Positions 1-9,083 of a DNA stretch of 45,839 nt are shown in pieces (within the stretch, counting starts at the first letter, position 1; the number at the start of each line of letters is the position of its first letter). A program made the translations under genes and the position numbers. This DNA is from Clostridia bacterium. Lineage in GTDB: Bacteria; Bacillota; Clostridia; Oscillospirales; CAG-272. The notes below the pieces were generated by a model that saw only the letters and a program-made list of their open reading frames with translations, had not been told where the DNA came from and searched no databases. The DNA is taken from NCBI GenBank assembly GCA_017398585.1, contig JAFQFS010000125.1, positions 1 to 45,839 on the forward strand, given 5' to 3'.

Positions 1-65
1 TCCGGAAGAAACTTTTTGAATATATTTGTTTAAATGAGATTTGTTCGAAAATGGAGATATAATTA

Positions 66-785
66 ATGAAGTGGTCTGGGGAGTATAACGTAAACGCGAA
101 CGATGTGGATTTCAACAACATTGTTTCGGTTTCGAACATTCTGCGGTATATGCAGGATGCGGCAAATTACGCAATGGAAGAAGACGGTCCGTCTTATATT
201 GAACTGTTTGAAAAGGGACTGGCATTTATTCTCAGCCGGATCCGTCTGAGTCTGTACGCGCCGGTGTATTCGCATGAGAAGCTGGAAGTACAGACATGGG
301 CGTGTGAATCCAGAGGGGCACAGTTCAACCGCTGCTACCGGATTCTGCGCGACGGGAACATCGTTGCGGAAGCGGTTTCGGTCTGGGCACTGTGCGGGGT
401 GGAAGACCGCCGTCTGCACCGCGTGAGCGAATTCAATTTCGGCTACCGGACGGACGAGATGCTGGAACTTGATCTTCCGGCACGGTTTAAAATTCCGGAA
501 GACGTATCGCTCCGTCTGGTCGGAGAGAGAACCGTGGAATACGCGGACATCGACATGAACGGGCATATGAACAACACGAAATATCCGGACATCCTGTGCG
601 GGTACATCGGTGACATGCGTGGTCAGAGAGTGATTTCGATGGCGGTATCGTTTGTATCGGAAGCGCCGCTGCATGAGGCGCTGAAGGTTTACGCCGGATC
701 GAGCGACGGGGTATGGTATGTGCGTACCGTGAGAGAAAACGGACAGACCAACGTCGAGGCGGAAATCATCACGGAAGCAATTTGA
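66..785 (+). CDS. acyl-ACP thioesterase (FatA/FatB-like)
   Basis: This 239-residue protein reads as a double hot-dog acyl-ACP thioesterase, a cytosolic enzyme that hydrolyses acyl-ACP to free fatty acid. The clearest sign is DMNGHMNNTKY at residues 163-173, the family active-site segment carrying the Asn and His of the catalytic set (N165, H167). The N-terminal half (residues 1-125) has the first hot-dog pattern, with a long helix after VDFNNIVSVSNILRYMQDAA. The length is normal for bacterial members. The ATG at 66 is preceded by GGAG at 53-56. A strong terminator follows the stop, so it is the last or only gene of its transcript; anything upstream is outside the window. Acyl chain-length preference cannot be read from the sequence. 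Confidence 0.88.
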   Translation: MKWSGEYNVNANDVDFNNIVSVSNILRYMQDAANYAMEEDGPSYIELFEKGLAFILSRIRLSLYAPVYSHEKLEVQTWACESRGAQFNRCYRILRDGNIVAEAVSVWALCGVEDRRLHRVSEFNFGYRTDEMLELDLPARFKIPEDVSLRLVGERTVEYADIDMNGHMNNTKYPDILCGYIGDMRGQRVISMAVSFVSEAPLHEALKVYAGSSDGVWYVRTVRENGQTNVEAEIITEAI

Positions 786-797
786 TCGGAATATGAG

Positions 798-840
798 AAA
801 ACCTCCGGGAGTTCTTACGAACTCCAGCGGAGGTTTTTTG
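798..840 (+). terminator. Rho-independent terminator after thioesterase gene
   Basis: Nested stems AAACCTCCG/CGGAGGTTT and GGAGTTC/GAACTCC close a four-base loop and run into TTTTTT. It ends the thioesterase transcript and faces the convergent small membrane protein gene. Confidence 0.9.
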
Positions 841-844
841 TCTG

Positions 845-1039
845 TCAGAGAAACGTGGAAAGGATCACGGCGGCGATCAGGATTCCGGCAAGGAGAACGG
901 TTCCGCCGATGAAGAGGGGACGTCGGACTTTGCCCATCCGGTAGGAATTGAACAGCCAGACGAACAGGATGACGAGGGGGATGTAAATCAGGGAGAGGGA
1001 CAGCGAGAGGTCGGAATAGGGGAGGCGCGGCATGGTCAT
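845..1039 (-). CDS. small two-helix membrane protein, unknown function
   Basis: This 64-residue protein has two predicted membrane helices, about residues 14-31 and 43-62, separated by a basic loop (SYRMGKVRR). I do not recognise a family. The gene is credible because the ATG at 1039 has a strong AGGAGG six bases upstream, and the reading frame starts 31 bp after the glpK stop on the same strand, so it is probably co-transcribed with glpK. A helper role for glycerol kinase or glycerol uptake is possible, but nothing in the sequence shows it. No glpF or glpD is present in the window. Confidence 0.65.
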   Translation of the reverse strand: MTMPRLPYSDLSLSLSLIYIPLVILFVWLFNSYRMGKVRRPLFIGGTVLLAGILIAAVILSTFL

Positions 1040-1070
1040 GGGGAACCTCCTTTCTGATATGTTTTTTGTG

Positions 1071-2540
1071 TCACTTCGTCAGCGTACGTCCGACGGCATC
1101 GTTCCAGCCGTCGTAAAGCTGTGTGCGTTTTTCTGCCGTGATTTCCGGTTCGAACATCTTGTCAACGGCGCGGAGAGCAAGCAGTTCGTCCTTCGACTGC
1201 CAGAATCCGGACGCAAGTCCCGCGAGAAATGCTGCACCGAGCGCGGTCGATTCCCGAACCACCGGACGGATGACCTTCCGGTCGCTGATGTCTGCCTGGA
1301 ACTGCATCAGGAAATTGTCACGGGTCGCACCGCCGTCGACGCGGAGCTCATGGATCGGTGCGCCGGTATCGCGTTCCATCGCGTGGATGAGGTCGGCGGA
1401 CTGGTACGCAATCGACTCTTCCGCTGCGCGGATGATGTGCTCGCGCTTCGTGCCGCGGGTGATGCCGACGATGGTGCCGCGGGCGTACATATCCCAGTAC
1501 GGTGCGCCGAGTCCGGTGAACGCGGGAACAAGGTACACACCGCCGCTGTCCGGAACTTTTGTTGCATAATATTCCGCGTCACGGCTTTCGGAGAAGAATC
1601 GCATCTCGTCGCGGAGCCACTGGATGACGGAGCCGCCGCAGAAGACGCTTCCTTCGAGGGCATATGTAACAGGCTCTCCTTCCAGACCCGCGCAGATGGT
1701 GGTGAGAAGTCCGTTTTCGCTGTATTCTCTTGTAGTGCCGGTATTGAGCAGGAGGAAGCAGCCGGTACCGTAGGTGTTTTTCGCGTCACCGGCGGAGAAG
1801 CAGCCCTGTCCGAACAGCGCCGCCTGCTGGTCGCCCGCAACGCCGCAGACGGGAATGTCGCAGCCGTCGATCTTTGCGGTGCCGAAGAATTCCGAAGAGG
1901 ACTTCACGTCGGGCAGCATGGATGCCGGAACGCCGAACAGATCGAGAAGATCCGTATCCCATTCGAGGTTGTTGATGTTGTAGAGCATCGTGCGGGACGC
2001 GTTGGTGCGGTCGGTGGCATGGACACCGGTGAGTTTCCAGATGAGCCATGTATCGACGGTACCGAACATCAGCTCGCCGTTTTCCGCACGTTCGCGGACG
2101 CCTTCGACGTTGTCGAGGATCCACTTGATCTTGCTCGCGGAGAAGTATGCATCCGGAACAAGTCCGGTCTTTCCGCGGATCATTTCATGATGTTCGCGCA
2201 TTTCGTCAATGATCGGCGCTGTACGGCAGCACTGCCATACGATCGCGTTCATCACGGGCGTACCGGTCTTTTTATCCCATACGATGGTCGTTTCACGCTG
2301 GTTCGTGATCCCGATGGCGGCAATTTCCGAGGCGGACACGCCGGTCTTTGCGATGACTTCCATCAGACAGCCGTAGGAGCTTGACCAGATGTCGATCGGA
2401 TCATGTTCAACCCATCCTTCCTTCGGATAGATCTGCGGGAATTCTCTCGCAACCACGCCGACGATCTGCGCCGCGTGGTCAAACAGGATCGCCCGCGAGG
2501 ACGTCGTACCCTGGTCAATGGCGATAACGTATTTCTTCAT
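1071..2540 (-). CDS. glpK: glycerol kinase
   Basis: This cytosolic FGGY-family kinase phosphorylates glycerol to sn-glycerol-3-phosphate using ATP. Its 489 residues match the usual length of about 495. The N-terminal phosphate-binding signature [13 protein letters not shown] is at residues 9-21, the glycerol-binding segment GWVEHDP follows near residue 42, and the C-terminal motif [19 protein letters not shown] is characteristic of GlpK. The ATG at 2540 has GGAGG just upstream. A palindromic repeat separates it from the upstream yhaN-like gene, so it probably has its own promoter, although I could not pick one with confidence. A phosphorylatable His for PTS control was not verified. Confidence 0.97.
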   Translation of the reverse strand: MKKYVIAIDQGTTSSRAILFDHAAQIVGVVAREFPQIYPKEGWVEHDPIDIWSSSYGCLMEVIAKTGVSASEIAAIGITNQRETTIVWDKKTGTPVMNAIVWQCCRTAPIIDEMREHHEMIRGKTGLVPDAYFSASKIKWILDNVEGVRERAENGELMFGTVDTWLIWKLTGVHATDRTNASRTMLYNINNLEWDTDLLDLFGVPASMLPDVKSSSEFFGTAKIDGCDIPVCGVAGDQQAALFGQGCFSAGDAKNTYGTGCFLLLNTGTTREYSENGLLTTICAGLEGEPVTYALEGSVFCGGSVIQWLRDEMRFFSESRDAEYYATKVPDSGGVYLVPAFTGLGAPYWDMYARGTIVGITRGTKREHIIRAAEESIAYQSADLIHAMERDTGAPIHELRVDGGATRDNFLMQFQADISDRKVIRPVVRESTALGAAFLAGLASGFWQSKDELLALRAVDKMFEPEITAEKRTQLYDGWNDAVGRTLTK

Positions 2541-2610
2541 GGTAATCCTCCAGTTTTAACGATGACGGATACGTGAAATCTGCACATACTCTGTCATCTG
2601 TATCAGTTTC

Positions 2611-2664
2611 AAGTTTTTTGGAAGGGGTTCGGGGAAACCTTTTTCGAAAAAAAGGTTTCCCCGA
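2611..2664. repeat. dispersed palindromic element, copy 1
   Basis: The core TCGGGGAAACCTTTTT (2629-2644) is followed within two bases by its reverse complement, ending at 2664. On its left is the conserved tail AAGTTTTTTGGAAGGGGT. The same core plus tail recurs near 20960, 27950, 41900 and 42050. It fills the gap between glpK and the yhaN-like gene and could stop transcription of the latter, whose stop codon lies about 7 bases away, though it lacks a classical T-run outside the stem. Confidence 0.85.
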
Positions 2665-2670
2665 GAAAAA

Positions 2671-4995
2671 TCATATTTCCAATCTCGCGGCTCCGCCGGA
2701 TTCGGCTGCGAGGGCTTCTTCGCGGCGGCAGGTGAGGATGAGGTACTGGCCGTCGATCATGAGGGAGACGATGGCTTCGATGCGGGAGGTGTCGATGTGG
2801 GCGAAGCTTTCGTCGAAGATCATGAAGGGCGTTTCGTTTTTGAAAATTTCTTCCGCGAGAGCGATGCGGAGGGAGAGGTAGGCGAGGTCGGATGTGCCGC
2901 GGGACAGGTATTCGCCCGGAAGGACGTCTGTTTCCGTGGAGCAGCCAGCGTTGAAGCTGCCGTCGAGAGTGAGTGCTTCATGCGCACCGCTGGTCGCACC
3001 GCTCAGCAGGATCGACGCGCTTTCCGCGATCTTCGGGAGAACGCCGGAACGCATTTTTTCACCTGCCTGTGTCAACGCGTTTTTCGCAAGTTCGCATGCA
3101 TCGTGACGGAGGGACAGCTCTTCGATACGGCGGTCAAGCTCGTCGAGGGCGGTCGCGGCTTCGTCGGGAGCGTGTGCGGGGGAGCCGAGGGCGGCAAGCT
3201 GGGTTTCCAGCTCATGCTGACGCTTTTCCGCCGACTTCAGCGCACTGTTCGTGAAGTCGCGTTCGCGCATCATCGTTTTGATGCCGTCCGCGGTCAGGGA
3301 CGCCGCTGTCTGTCCCCACGGCAGTTTGACCGTTTCGAGATATTCGTATTCCGCGTTTACGCGGTCGACACCGGTGAGCTGTTCGTTCAGAACTTCCAGT
3401 TTGCCGTTCAGATTCGACAGCTTGGAGACCATCGCTTCCCGGTCGGTCCGGATGTCGTCGGATGTTTTGCGGAGAAGGTTCAGCGTCTGCTCGAGGTCTT
3501 CGAGAGGTTCGACTCCGGCAGCGGCACACAGTTCGTCCACCTTGGTCAGCGCCGCGTCAAAACGCTGCTTCGCCTGTGCGAGGATCGTGTCGGCCGGGCG
3601 GAGGCTGTCCGGATCTTCTGCGGTATCGCCGTCGTCTTCGTCCGGTTCCGCATCTTCTGCGGTCTTGCCGGAGAGAGGTTCAGCACAGAGTTGTTCCAGC
3701 TCATCGATGGTTTCCACATTCCATTCCGCAAGCAGTCGGGTCAGTTCGGAGGAGGATCGGATGTTTTTCAGAATAAAGATGCCGCCGAGCGTCACGAATG
3801 CCAGTGTCATAAACAGCGGCAGGAGATAGAACTCGGTGTTGAACCAGTAGAGCAGCAGGGTGATCCCGAAGCCGAACAGACCTGCGACGAACAGCGCCAT
3901 GGAAGCGGTGAACTGATTGTGTGCCGCAAGTTCGAGATATCGTGCTTTTGCCGCGGGATCCGCAGCGCCGTAGGATGTCTCCTCCGGAACGGGTTCGTCG
4001 GGATCCTCGGTATCATCGGGATCAAGATCCGGAAAAACGTCCGGAATACCCGTGCCGGAATCCGTACTTCCGAAGGCGGCACAGGCTTCTGCATAGGCGC
4101 GGATGTCGCGTTCCGCTTCGTCAAGGTCTTCGGAAAAACCGGAGCCGAGGGAAGATTCGTCCAGTGCGGTGAGTGTTTCCGTCAGTGCGGCGATGTTTTT
4201 TTCTGTTGTTTCGGCTGCATCGATACGGCGCTTGAGCATGATTTTGTCAAGGGACTGGAACACGCCGTCGTAGCGGCGCTTGTCCTCCCAAAGCTCGCCA
4301 ATCCGCTTTTTGATATCGTTGAGAGATGTGCTGACACGGATGATCTCTGCGGAGGTACCGGAGGAGTTTTTGATTTCCTCGGCAAGTGCGGCTCGTTTTT
4401 CGCGCAGTTCACCGAGCTCACCGCCGCTTCCGTTTTTGTGACAGATCTCACGGCGGACATTGTCAATGGTACGGATTGCTTTTTTGATGTCCACGTTTTC
4501 ATCTGCGGAGGAAAGGAGATTTTCCACGGCGGCACCGATACTTCCGGCGTCCGGCTTGATGAGTGCTGTCTGACCGACAAAGCAGGTATTCATGAAGACT
4601 TCCTCGGAGAGACCGAAGAAATATTCGCCGGGATTCTGTCCGGTGAAGGATTCACCGGTCGAACGGTTGATGATGCGGACGCGTTCGCGCGCGGGACCGT
4701 CATCGGATGTGAGGATGGCACGTTCGAGACGGTATTCGACCCCTTCATCGGTTTCGAGGAGGATGTAGCCGGCCGCCTGGCCGGTGAGCCGGTTGATGTA
4801 GCGGGCACGTTCGGAAGGTTCACCGTTTTTCGGCGTTTTGGCGGACAGTCCGTAAAAGACGAACTTGATGAACATCGCCGCCGATGATTTTCCGGATTCG
4901 TTCGCACCGTGCAGGACGTTTACTCCGTCGTAGAGGCGGATCTCGTAATTGGAAAGTCCGCCGAAGGAAATAATATGTAGCAGTTTCAGTTTCAT
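2671..4995 (-). CDS. YhaN-like AAA ATPase (SbcC/Rad50-type)
   Basis: This 774-residue protein is a Rad50/SbcC-like ATPase, expected to work with the Mre11-like nuclease encoded just upstream in DNA end processing. Walker A GANESGKS is at residues 30-37. A Walker B with signature-like context (FMIFDESFAHID) lies near residue 725. Between them are charged, helical coiled-coil stretches. Two hydrophobic segments near residues 360-383 and 386-410 look transmembrane, as in Bacillus subtilis YhaN, so the protein may be membrane-attached. An acidic insert rich in D/E and P follows near residues 315-345. There is no clear Shine-Dalgarno before the ATG. The gene lies 45 bp after yhaO on the same strand, so they are probably one transcript. 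Confidence 0.82.
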   Translation of the reverse strand: MKLKLLHIISFGGLSNYEIRLYDGVNVLHGANESGKSSAAMFIKFVFYGLSAKTPKNGEPSERARYINRLTGQAAGYILLETDEGVEYRLERAILTSDDGPARERVRIINRSTGESFTGQNPGEYFFGLSEEVFMNTCFVGQTALIKPDAGSIGAAVENLLSSADENVDIKKAIRTIDNVRREICHKNGSGGELGELREKRAALAEEIKNSSGTSAEIIRVSTSLNDIKKRIGELWEDKRRYDGVFQSLDKIMLKRRIDAAETTEKNIAALTETLTALDESSLGSGFSEDLDEAERDIRAYAEACAAFGSTDSGTGIPDVFPDLDPDDTEDPDEPVPEETSYGAADPAAKARYLELAAHNQFTASMALFVAGLFGFGITLLLYWFNTEFYLLPLFMTLAFVTLGGIFILKNIRSSSELTRLLAEWNVETIDELEQLCAEPLSGKTAEDAEPDEDDGDTAEDPDSLRPADTILAQAKQRFDAALTKVDELCAAAGVEPLEDLEQTLNLLRKTSDDIRTDREAMVSKLSNLNGKLEVLNEQLTGVDRVNAEYEYLETVKLPWGQTAASLTADGIKTMMRERDFTNSALKSAEKRQHELETQLAALGSPAHAPDEAATALDELDRRIEELSLRHDACELAKNALTQAGEKMRSGVLPKIAESASILLSGATSGAHEALTLDGSFNAGCSTETDVLPGEYLSRGTSDLAYLSLRIALAEEIFKNETPFMIFDESFAHIDTSRIEAIVSLMIDGQYLILTCRREEALAAESGGAARLEI

Positions 4996-5040
4996 AGCAG
5001 TGTACCAGTTTCGGCTTTCAGGTTTCGGATGGCGGTATGG

Positions 5041-6162
5041 TCAGAATGTTTTCTCGCCGGCGAGGGCGGAGAGGGCATAGCGGAACGCACGCACGGCGAC
5101 TTCTCGGGTGCGGATGTCGTCCGACTCAATGGAGGGCTTCAGGATGCGGTAGAGTTCACCGGTGATGGTGGGGTCATGTTCGAGTGCGGCGCAGTCGATG
5201 TCCGGCAGGGTGGCGTCCTCCACACGGAGAAGGAACAGACCGCACGGGGAATTTTCGAGTGCTTCCGTGTCGATCACGAGGGACTGCGCGACCACGCCGG
5301 TCAGACGGAGGGAGAGAAGGGTATCTTCGCCGTAACGGTTCTGTGCGACATAGGCGGCGACCGCTTCGCGTACGTCCGCCTGCGTGGCCATGCCGGTGAG
5401 GGCGAGTTCGCCCTTTTCGTAGCGGCGTTTCGAGAATCGCACTTTTTTTATGGTGACGGAGGAGGTGGTACCGGTTTTGTCGATTTCGACGATGCAGGCA
5501 CCCTTCGGACCGGTTTCGTCGAAGGCGCGCGCCTCCAGGCATCCGCAGTAGCACCAGCGGCCGTCATGACCTGGAGCGGGCGGATTGTGAATGTGTCCGA
5601 GGGCGGCGTAGTCCGCGCCGAAGGCGTCGAGATGTTCCGCGGTCATCGGACAGTCCTTGGTGGAGGACTTCACGCCGGGCATATCGCAGTGACAGACGAG
5701 CAGATTCACGCGGGACGGATCGGCGACGTGCATGTTTTCGACGGGGACGGTGACAAGGTCGTTGGCCGTGAAACCGAAACCGTAGACGGTGACGGGAAGA
5801 TCCGGTACATCGGCGGAAGACAGGCTGCTTTCACGGAAAATATGGACGTTTTCGGGGAAGGTGATTTTCGTCCAGACGCTGTCGGACGAAGCGGGGTCGT
5901 GGTTTCCGGGGGCGATGAACACGGGTTTCTCAAACCGTTCGAATTCGCGGAGCAGAAGAGCGACGGTTTCGCGGGTGATGTACCCGCCGTCAAAGAGGTC
6001 ACCCGCGATGAGAATGAGATCGACGCCGGCGGTACGGGCGTAGGTCATCATGGAGGTGAAGGCGGCGCGCAGTTCGTTCCGGCGGATTTCGGCGTGCCGG
6101 GAATCAAGCCCCGAAAACGCACTGTCGAGGTGGACGTCGCCTGTATGCAGAATTTTTATCAT
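5041..6162 (-). CDS. YhaO/SbcD-like metallophosphoesterase (Mre11 family nuclease)
   Basis: This cytosolic calcineurin-fold nuclease subunit has 373 residues. The metal-binding motifs appear in order: GDVH (8-11), GDLFDGG (54-60), GNHD (86-89), CHCD (157-160) and GHIHNP (189-194). This set is typical of the Mre11/SbcD/YhaO group. The C-terminal third is the capping region. It is the first gene of the transcript, with a good promoter at 6199-6227, and is followed by the ATPase partner gene. The pairing with a membrane-segment-bearing ATPase favours YhaO/YhaN over classical SbcD/SbcC. Confidence 0.88.
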   Translation of the reverse strand: MIKILHTGDVHLDSAFSGLDSRHAEIRRNELRAAFTSMMTYARTAGVDLILIAGDLFDGGYITRETVALLLREFERFEKPVFIAPGNHDPASSDSVWTKITFPENVHIFRESSLSSADVPDLPVTVYGFGFTANDLVTVPVENMHVADPSRVNLLVCHCDMPGVKSSTKDCPMTAEHLDAFGADYAALGHIHNPPAPGHDGRWCYCGCLEARAFDETGPKGACIVEIDKTGTTSSVTIKKVRFSKRRYEKGELALTGMATQADVREAVAAYVAQNRYGEDTLLSLRLTGVVAQSLVIDTEALENSPCGLFLLRVEDATLPDIDCAALEHDPTITGELYRILKPSIESDDIRTREVAVRAFRYALSALAGEKTF

Positions 6163-6198
6163 ATTCGTATGAAAATCCCTGTTAGAATCGTTTTATTC

Positions 6199-6227
6199 AT
6201 TATAACATATTTATATGCGGATTGCAA
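6199..6227 (-). promoter_or_regulatory. sigma-A promoter for the yhaO-yhaN operon
   Basis: On the minus strand, TTGCAA (6222-6227) is separated by 17 bases from a perfect TATAAT (6199-6204), 36 bases upstream of the start codon. It is divergent from the rbfA promoter. Confidence 0.75.
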
Positions 6228-6327
6228 GGACACTCGCTTTTGCTGACATCTTTATTTTTTGTGTATGGTGTAACTTATCATTGAAGACTGTACCCTGAGG
6301 CACTCTCCTTATTTTGCGCATTAAGTA

Positions 6328-6356
6328 TTGAACTCCCCCCGTTTTTGTGGTATAAT
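6328..6356 (+). promoter_or_regulatory. sigma-A promoter for rbfA-nrnA
   Basis: TTGAAC (6328-6333), a 17-base spacer and TATAAT (6351-6356) predict a start near 6363 and a leader of about 57 bases before rbfA. A promoter here means rbfA is cut off from the usual nusA-infB genes, which are absent upstream. Confidence 0.8.
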
Positions 6357-6419
6357 AAACTGTATCTCTCTACGCTGTACGCGTGAAATGTAAACTATTA
6401 ATACAAAGGATTTGGATAT

Positions 6420-6803
6420 ATGGCAAAATACAGAAAGAATCGTATCAACGACGCCATGACAGCCGAATGTGCGCAGATCGTCCGTGAGATCAAGGACCCG
6501 CGCGTTTCCGGTGTCATGATTACTGTTATGAATTCCGACGTTTCCGCTGACCTGAAGTTTGCAAAGATCTATTACTCCGTCTTCGGAGAATGCGACGAAA
6601 AGGAACTGGCGAAGGGACTGAAGTCCGCTGTTCCGTTCGTACGCTCTCAGCTGGCACAGCGTCTTAACCTCCGTATCACGCCCGACCTGACGTTTGTACG
6701 TGATGAAGGGGTCAAGCACGGTGCGGAAATTTCGAAGCTGCTCCGTGAAATTTCGAAGGATACCGAACCGGCGGCTGAGGAGGATGAAGACGACGATGAA
6801 TGA
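6420..6803 (+). CDS. rbfA: ribosome-binding factor A
   Basis: RbfA is a KH-fold protein that binds the 30S subunit and aids late 16S rRNA 5'-end maturation. This 127-residue copy has the expected start (KYRKNRINDAMTAECAQIV), the segment VREIKDPRVSGVMITV, and the KH-region phrase LRITPDLTFVRDEGVKHG. The last dozen residues are an acidic tail (AAEEDEDDDE). AAGGA lies 9 bases before the ATG. Its end overlaps the nrnA start, giving translational coupling. Confidence 0.95.
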   Translation: MAKYRKNRINDAMTAECAQIVREIKDPRVSGVMITVMNSDVSADLKFAKIYYSVFGECDEKELAKGLKSAVPFVRSQLAQRLNLRITPDLTFVRDEGVKHGAEISKLLREISKDTEPAAEEDEDDDE

Positions 6804-7890
6804 GATGAACGAACTCCTCACGGAAGAAACCGCACCCGTTTATGAAACGATCGGCCTCGCGTTTCTCGCGGACGAGATCGCGGACACGAAAAATGCACTT
6901 ATCCTGACCCATGTCAATCCCGACGGCGACTGCATCGGTTCGGCATTTGCTCTGCGGAAGCTGATTCTCGCCTGCGGCGGGAATGCACGCGTCGTCTGTC
7001 CGAACGATCTTCCGAAGCGGCTTCGCTTCCTCGCTTCCGACAGTTTCTATATGGGGGAGGAAGAAGAACCCTACAATACGCACTTTGATCCCGAAACCGA
7101 CGATCTTTCCGCGTACGACCGCATTCTTTCCATTGACGTTGCGTCTCCGATCCAGCTCGGTGACCTCGCGGCACTGATTCCGCACATCTCTTTCATGATC
7201 GACCATCACGGCATGGGAGAGGCGTTTGCGAAGAATTATATCGACACGACCGCATCTGCGGCAGGTGAGATCGTTTACCGTCTGTATATCGAACTCAAGC
7301 AGCGCGGCGTGATCGGAAATGTTCCGGAAGCAGCAAGACGCATGTATGCGGCGATCGTATCCGATACGGGCAGCTTCAAGTTCTCGAATACTTCCCCCGA
7401 AACGCACATGGCGGCGGCAGAACTCGTACGTGAGATCAATCACGCGGACGACGGCGGCATGGATACGGCAGATGTCTGCCGTTCCCTGTTCGGTCAGCGT
7501 ACTCTCAAGGAACTGACCGCGCAGATGCTCGCGATCCAGAACCTCCGCTTCTATGAAAACGGCCGTCTCGGTGCAGTGCTGTTCACTCAGCAGATGCTCG
7601 CCGACGCGGGACTGACCGAAGAAGAGATCGGCAACGTTGTCGATACGCCGCGCGGCGTCGAAGGCGTGCTGATCGGTATTTCGCTCCGGCAGCTTGCCGC
7701 CGATCCGATGCAGTACAAGGTTTCCTCCCGGGCGAATACGGAGATCGACTGTGCGGCGGTATGCGCAAACTTCGGCGGCGGCGGACATGTCCGCGCGGCC
7801 GGATGCACGATCACGGCGGACGATCCCGAAGAAGCGCTGGCACGGATGGCGGAAGCCTTCGGCGCAGCGATCCGGGAAGCGAAAGGATAA
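6796..7890 (+). CDS. nrnA: DHH-family phosphoesterase, NrnA-like (oligoribonuclease / pAp phosphatase)
   Basis: This cytosolic two-domain phosphoesterase probably degrades short oligoribonucleotides and 3'-phosphoadenosine 5'-phosphate. The DHH domain shows HVNPDGDCIGS at residues 39-49 and the name-giving DHH in MIDHHGMGEAF. The C-terminal DHHA1 domain ends with the glycine motif FGGGGHVRAAG. I chose the ATG at 6796, which overlaps the rbfA stop and has GAGGAGG about 12 bases upstream. An in-frame ATG at 6784 abuts that site directly and is less likely; 6805 is also possible. The length is 364 residues with this start. The rbfA-nrnA-truB order is common in Firmicutes. Confidence 0.9.
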   Translation: MNEMNELLTEETAPVYETIGLAFLADEIADTKNALILTHVNPDGDCIGSAFALRKLILACGGNARVVCPNDLPKRLRFLASDSFYMGEEEEPYNTHFDPETDDLSAYDRILSIDVASPIQLGDLAALIPHISFMIDHHGMGEAFAKNYIDTTASAAGEIVYRLYIELKQRGVIGNVPEAARRMYAAIVSDTGSFKFSNTSPETHMAAAELVREINHADDGGMDTADVCRSLFGQRTLKELTAQMLAIQNLRFYENGRLGAVLFTQQMLADAGLTEEEIGNVVDTPRGVEGVLIGISLRQLAADPMQYKVSSRANTEIDCAAVCANFGGGGHVRAAGCTITADDPEEALARMAEAFGAAIREAKG

Positions 7891-8123
7891 GTGAAATATT
7901 TCACTGCGTGAAATGTGAAATCCGCCTCCGGCGGGTGAAATATCCTGCGGATGTGAAATTTGCCGCACGGCGGCAAGTTGAGGAAAAATTCGCTGACGCG
8001 AATTTAAATTAATTAAAATGCGTCAGCATTTTTTCCTTAACTTCCTGCGAAGCAGGAAATTTCACTCGCCGCAGGCGAATTTCACTCACGCTCCGCGTGA
8101 ATTTCACAGCGCAGCTATTTCAC
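7891..8123. repeat. array of short palindromes bounded by GTGAAAT / ATTTCAC
   Basis: The gap between nrnA and truB is filled by small hairpins with 3-4 base loops. GTGAAAT occurs at 7891, 7908, 7915, 7935 and 7953; its complement ATTTCAC occurs at 7898, 8059, 8079, 8101 and 8117. Between the heptamers lie different palindromes: CCGCC-tcc-GGCGG, ATCC-tgc-GGAT, TTGCCGC-acg-GCGGCAA, TTCCTGC-gaa-GCAGGAA, TCGCC-gca-GGCGA, TCACGC-tcc-GCGTGA and AGC-gca-GCT. Two central hairpins with complementary loops (tgac, gtca) flank an AT-rich middle at 8003-8018. The whole array is roughly symmetric about that middle. Function is unknown; it is not protein coding. Confidence 0.85.
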
Positions 8124-8143
8124 TTAAAAACGGAGTTTTTATT

Positions 8144-9082
8144 ATGGGAAGACGCAAACCGGACACCATCTCCGGTGTCCTTATCATCAACAAACACGCG
8201 GGCGTGACCTCGCACCGGATCATTTCGTCCGTGCGGAAGCTGTTCGACACCTCCCGCGTCGGGCATACGGGAACCCTTGATCCGATGGCGACGGGCGTTC
8301 TTCCCGTCCTGCTCGGACGTGCGGCGAAGGCTTCGGACTACCTCATGATGCACGACAAGGAATACATCTGCGAGATGAAGCTCGGGCTGACGACCGATAC
8401 CGAGGACGTCACCGGCGAGATCCTTTCGCAGACGGATATTATTCCGGACGAAGAGACCGTTCTTTCGGCATGCGCGTCGTTTGTCGGGAAGATCGAACAG
8501 ATCCCGCCGATGTACTCCGCCGTCAAGGTGGACGGACGCAAGCTCGTCGACATCGCCAGAGAAGGCGGTGAAGTCGAACGCAAGCCGCGGCCTGTCGAGA
8601 TCTATGAAATCGACGTGCACAAGGTAACGGACGACGTGTATTCCATGCGGGTCGCGTGCTCGAAGGGGACATACATCCGCACGCTGTGCAGCGACATCGG
8701 CAAAAAGCTCGGATGCGGCGCGGCGATGCAGTCGCTTGTGCGTACGAAAACCGGACAGTTCACCCTCGACGACTGTGTGACTGTAGAACAGCTTGACAAT
8801 ATGACGTTCGAGGAACGGCTGACTCTGCCGAAGACAGTGGAATCGCTGTTTACGGATCTGCCGGAAGTGAACATTCCGGACTATTATGTGAAGCTGGTGC
8901 GCGGCGGGACGAACCTGTTCCAGAAGAAACTGAAAGCGGATTTTGAGGACGGTACGCTCCTCCGCATCCGGAACCGGGACGAGTTCATCGCGCTCGGACG
9001 TGCCGGAACGGACGAAAACGGCAAGGCGGTCATCCGTCCGGAAAAGCTGTTCAGCCTCGGCGAACAGTCTGCGGAGGAATGA
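8144..9082 (+). CDS. truB: tRNA pseudouridine(55) synthase
   Basis: TruB converts U55 of tRNA to pseudouridine in the T-loop. This 312-residue protein has the catalytic motif GHTGTLDPMATGVLP, with the nucleophile D46. The later segments PPMYSAVKVDGRKLVDIARE and RVACSKGTYIRTLCSDIG are standard for the family, and a C-terminal PUA-like region follows. The ATG at 8144 has CGGAG upstream and gives the conserved N terminus; the frame is open further upstream through the palindrome array, but that extension is not homologous. The stop is followed after one base by the next gene. Confidence 0.96.
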   Translation: MGRRKPDTISGVLIINKHAGVTSHRIISSVRKLFDTSRVGHTGTLDPMATGVLPVLLGRAAKASDYLMMHDKEYICEMKLGLTTDTEDVTGEILSQTDIIPDEETVLSACASFVGKIEQIPPMYSAVKVDGRKLVDIAREGGEVERKPRPVEIYEIDVHKVTDDVYSMRVACSKGTYIRTLCSDIGKKLGCGAAMQSLVRTKTGQFTLDDCVTVEQLDNMTFEERLTLPKTVESLFTDLPEVNIPDYYVKLVRGGTNLFQKKLKADFEDGTLLRIRNRDEFIALGRAGTDENGKAVIRPEKLFSLGEQSAEE

Positions 9083-9083
9083 C

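Noticed and set aside
58-63. TATAAT directly before the first start codon
   Set aside because: It is only two bases from the ATG, no -35 fits at 17 bases, and GGAG at 53-56 explains the region as a ribosome site.
1032-2384. Long plus-strand open frame opposite glpK
   Set aside because: It overlaps an unmistakable glycerol kinase on the other strand and has no domain of its own.
7891-8123. CRISPR array
   Set aside because: The repeat units are seven bases, the spacers are palindromes of 9-17 bases, and the orientation flips at the centre; no cas genes are present.
8018-8143. N-terminal extension of TruB through the palindrome array
   Set aside because: The extension is encoded by repeat DNA and is not homologous; the ATG at 8144 has a proper ribosome site and the family start.
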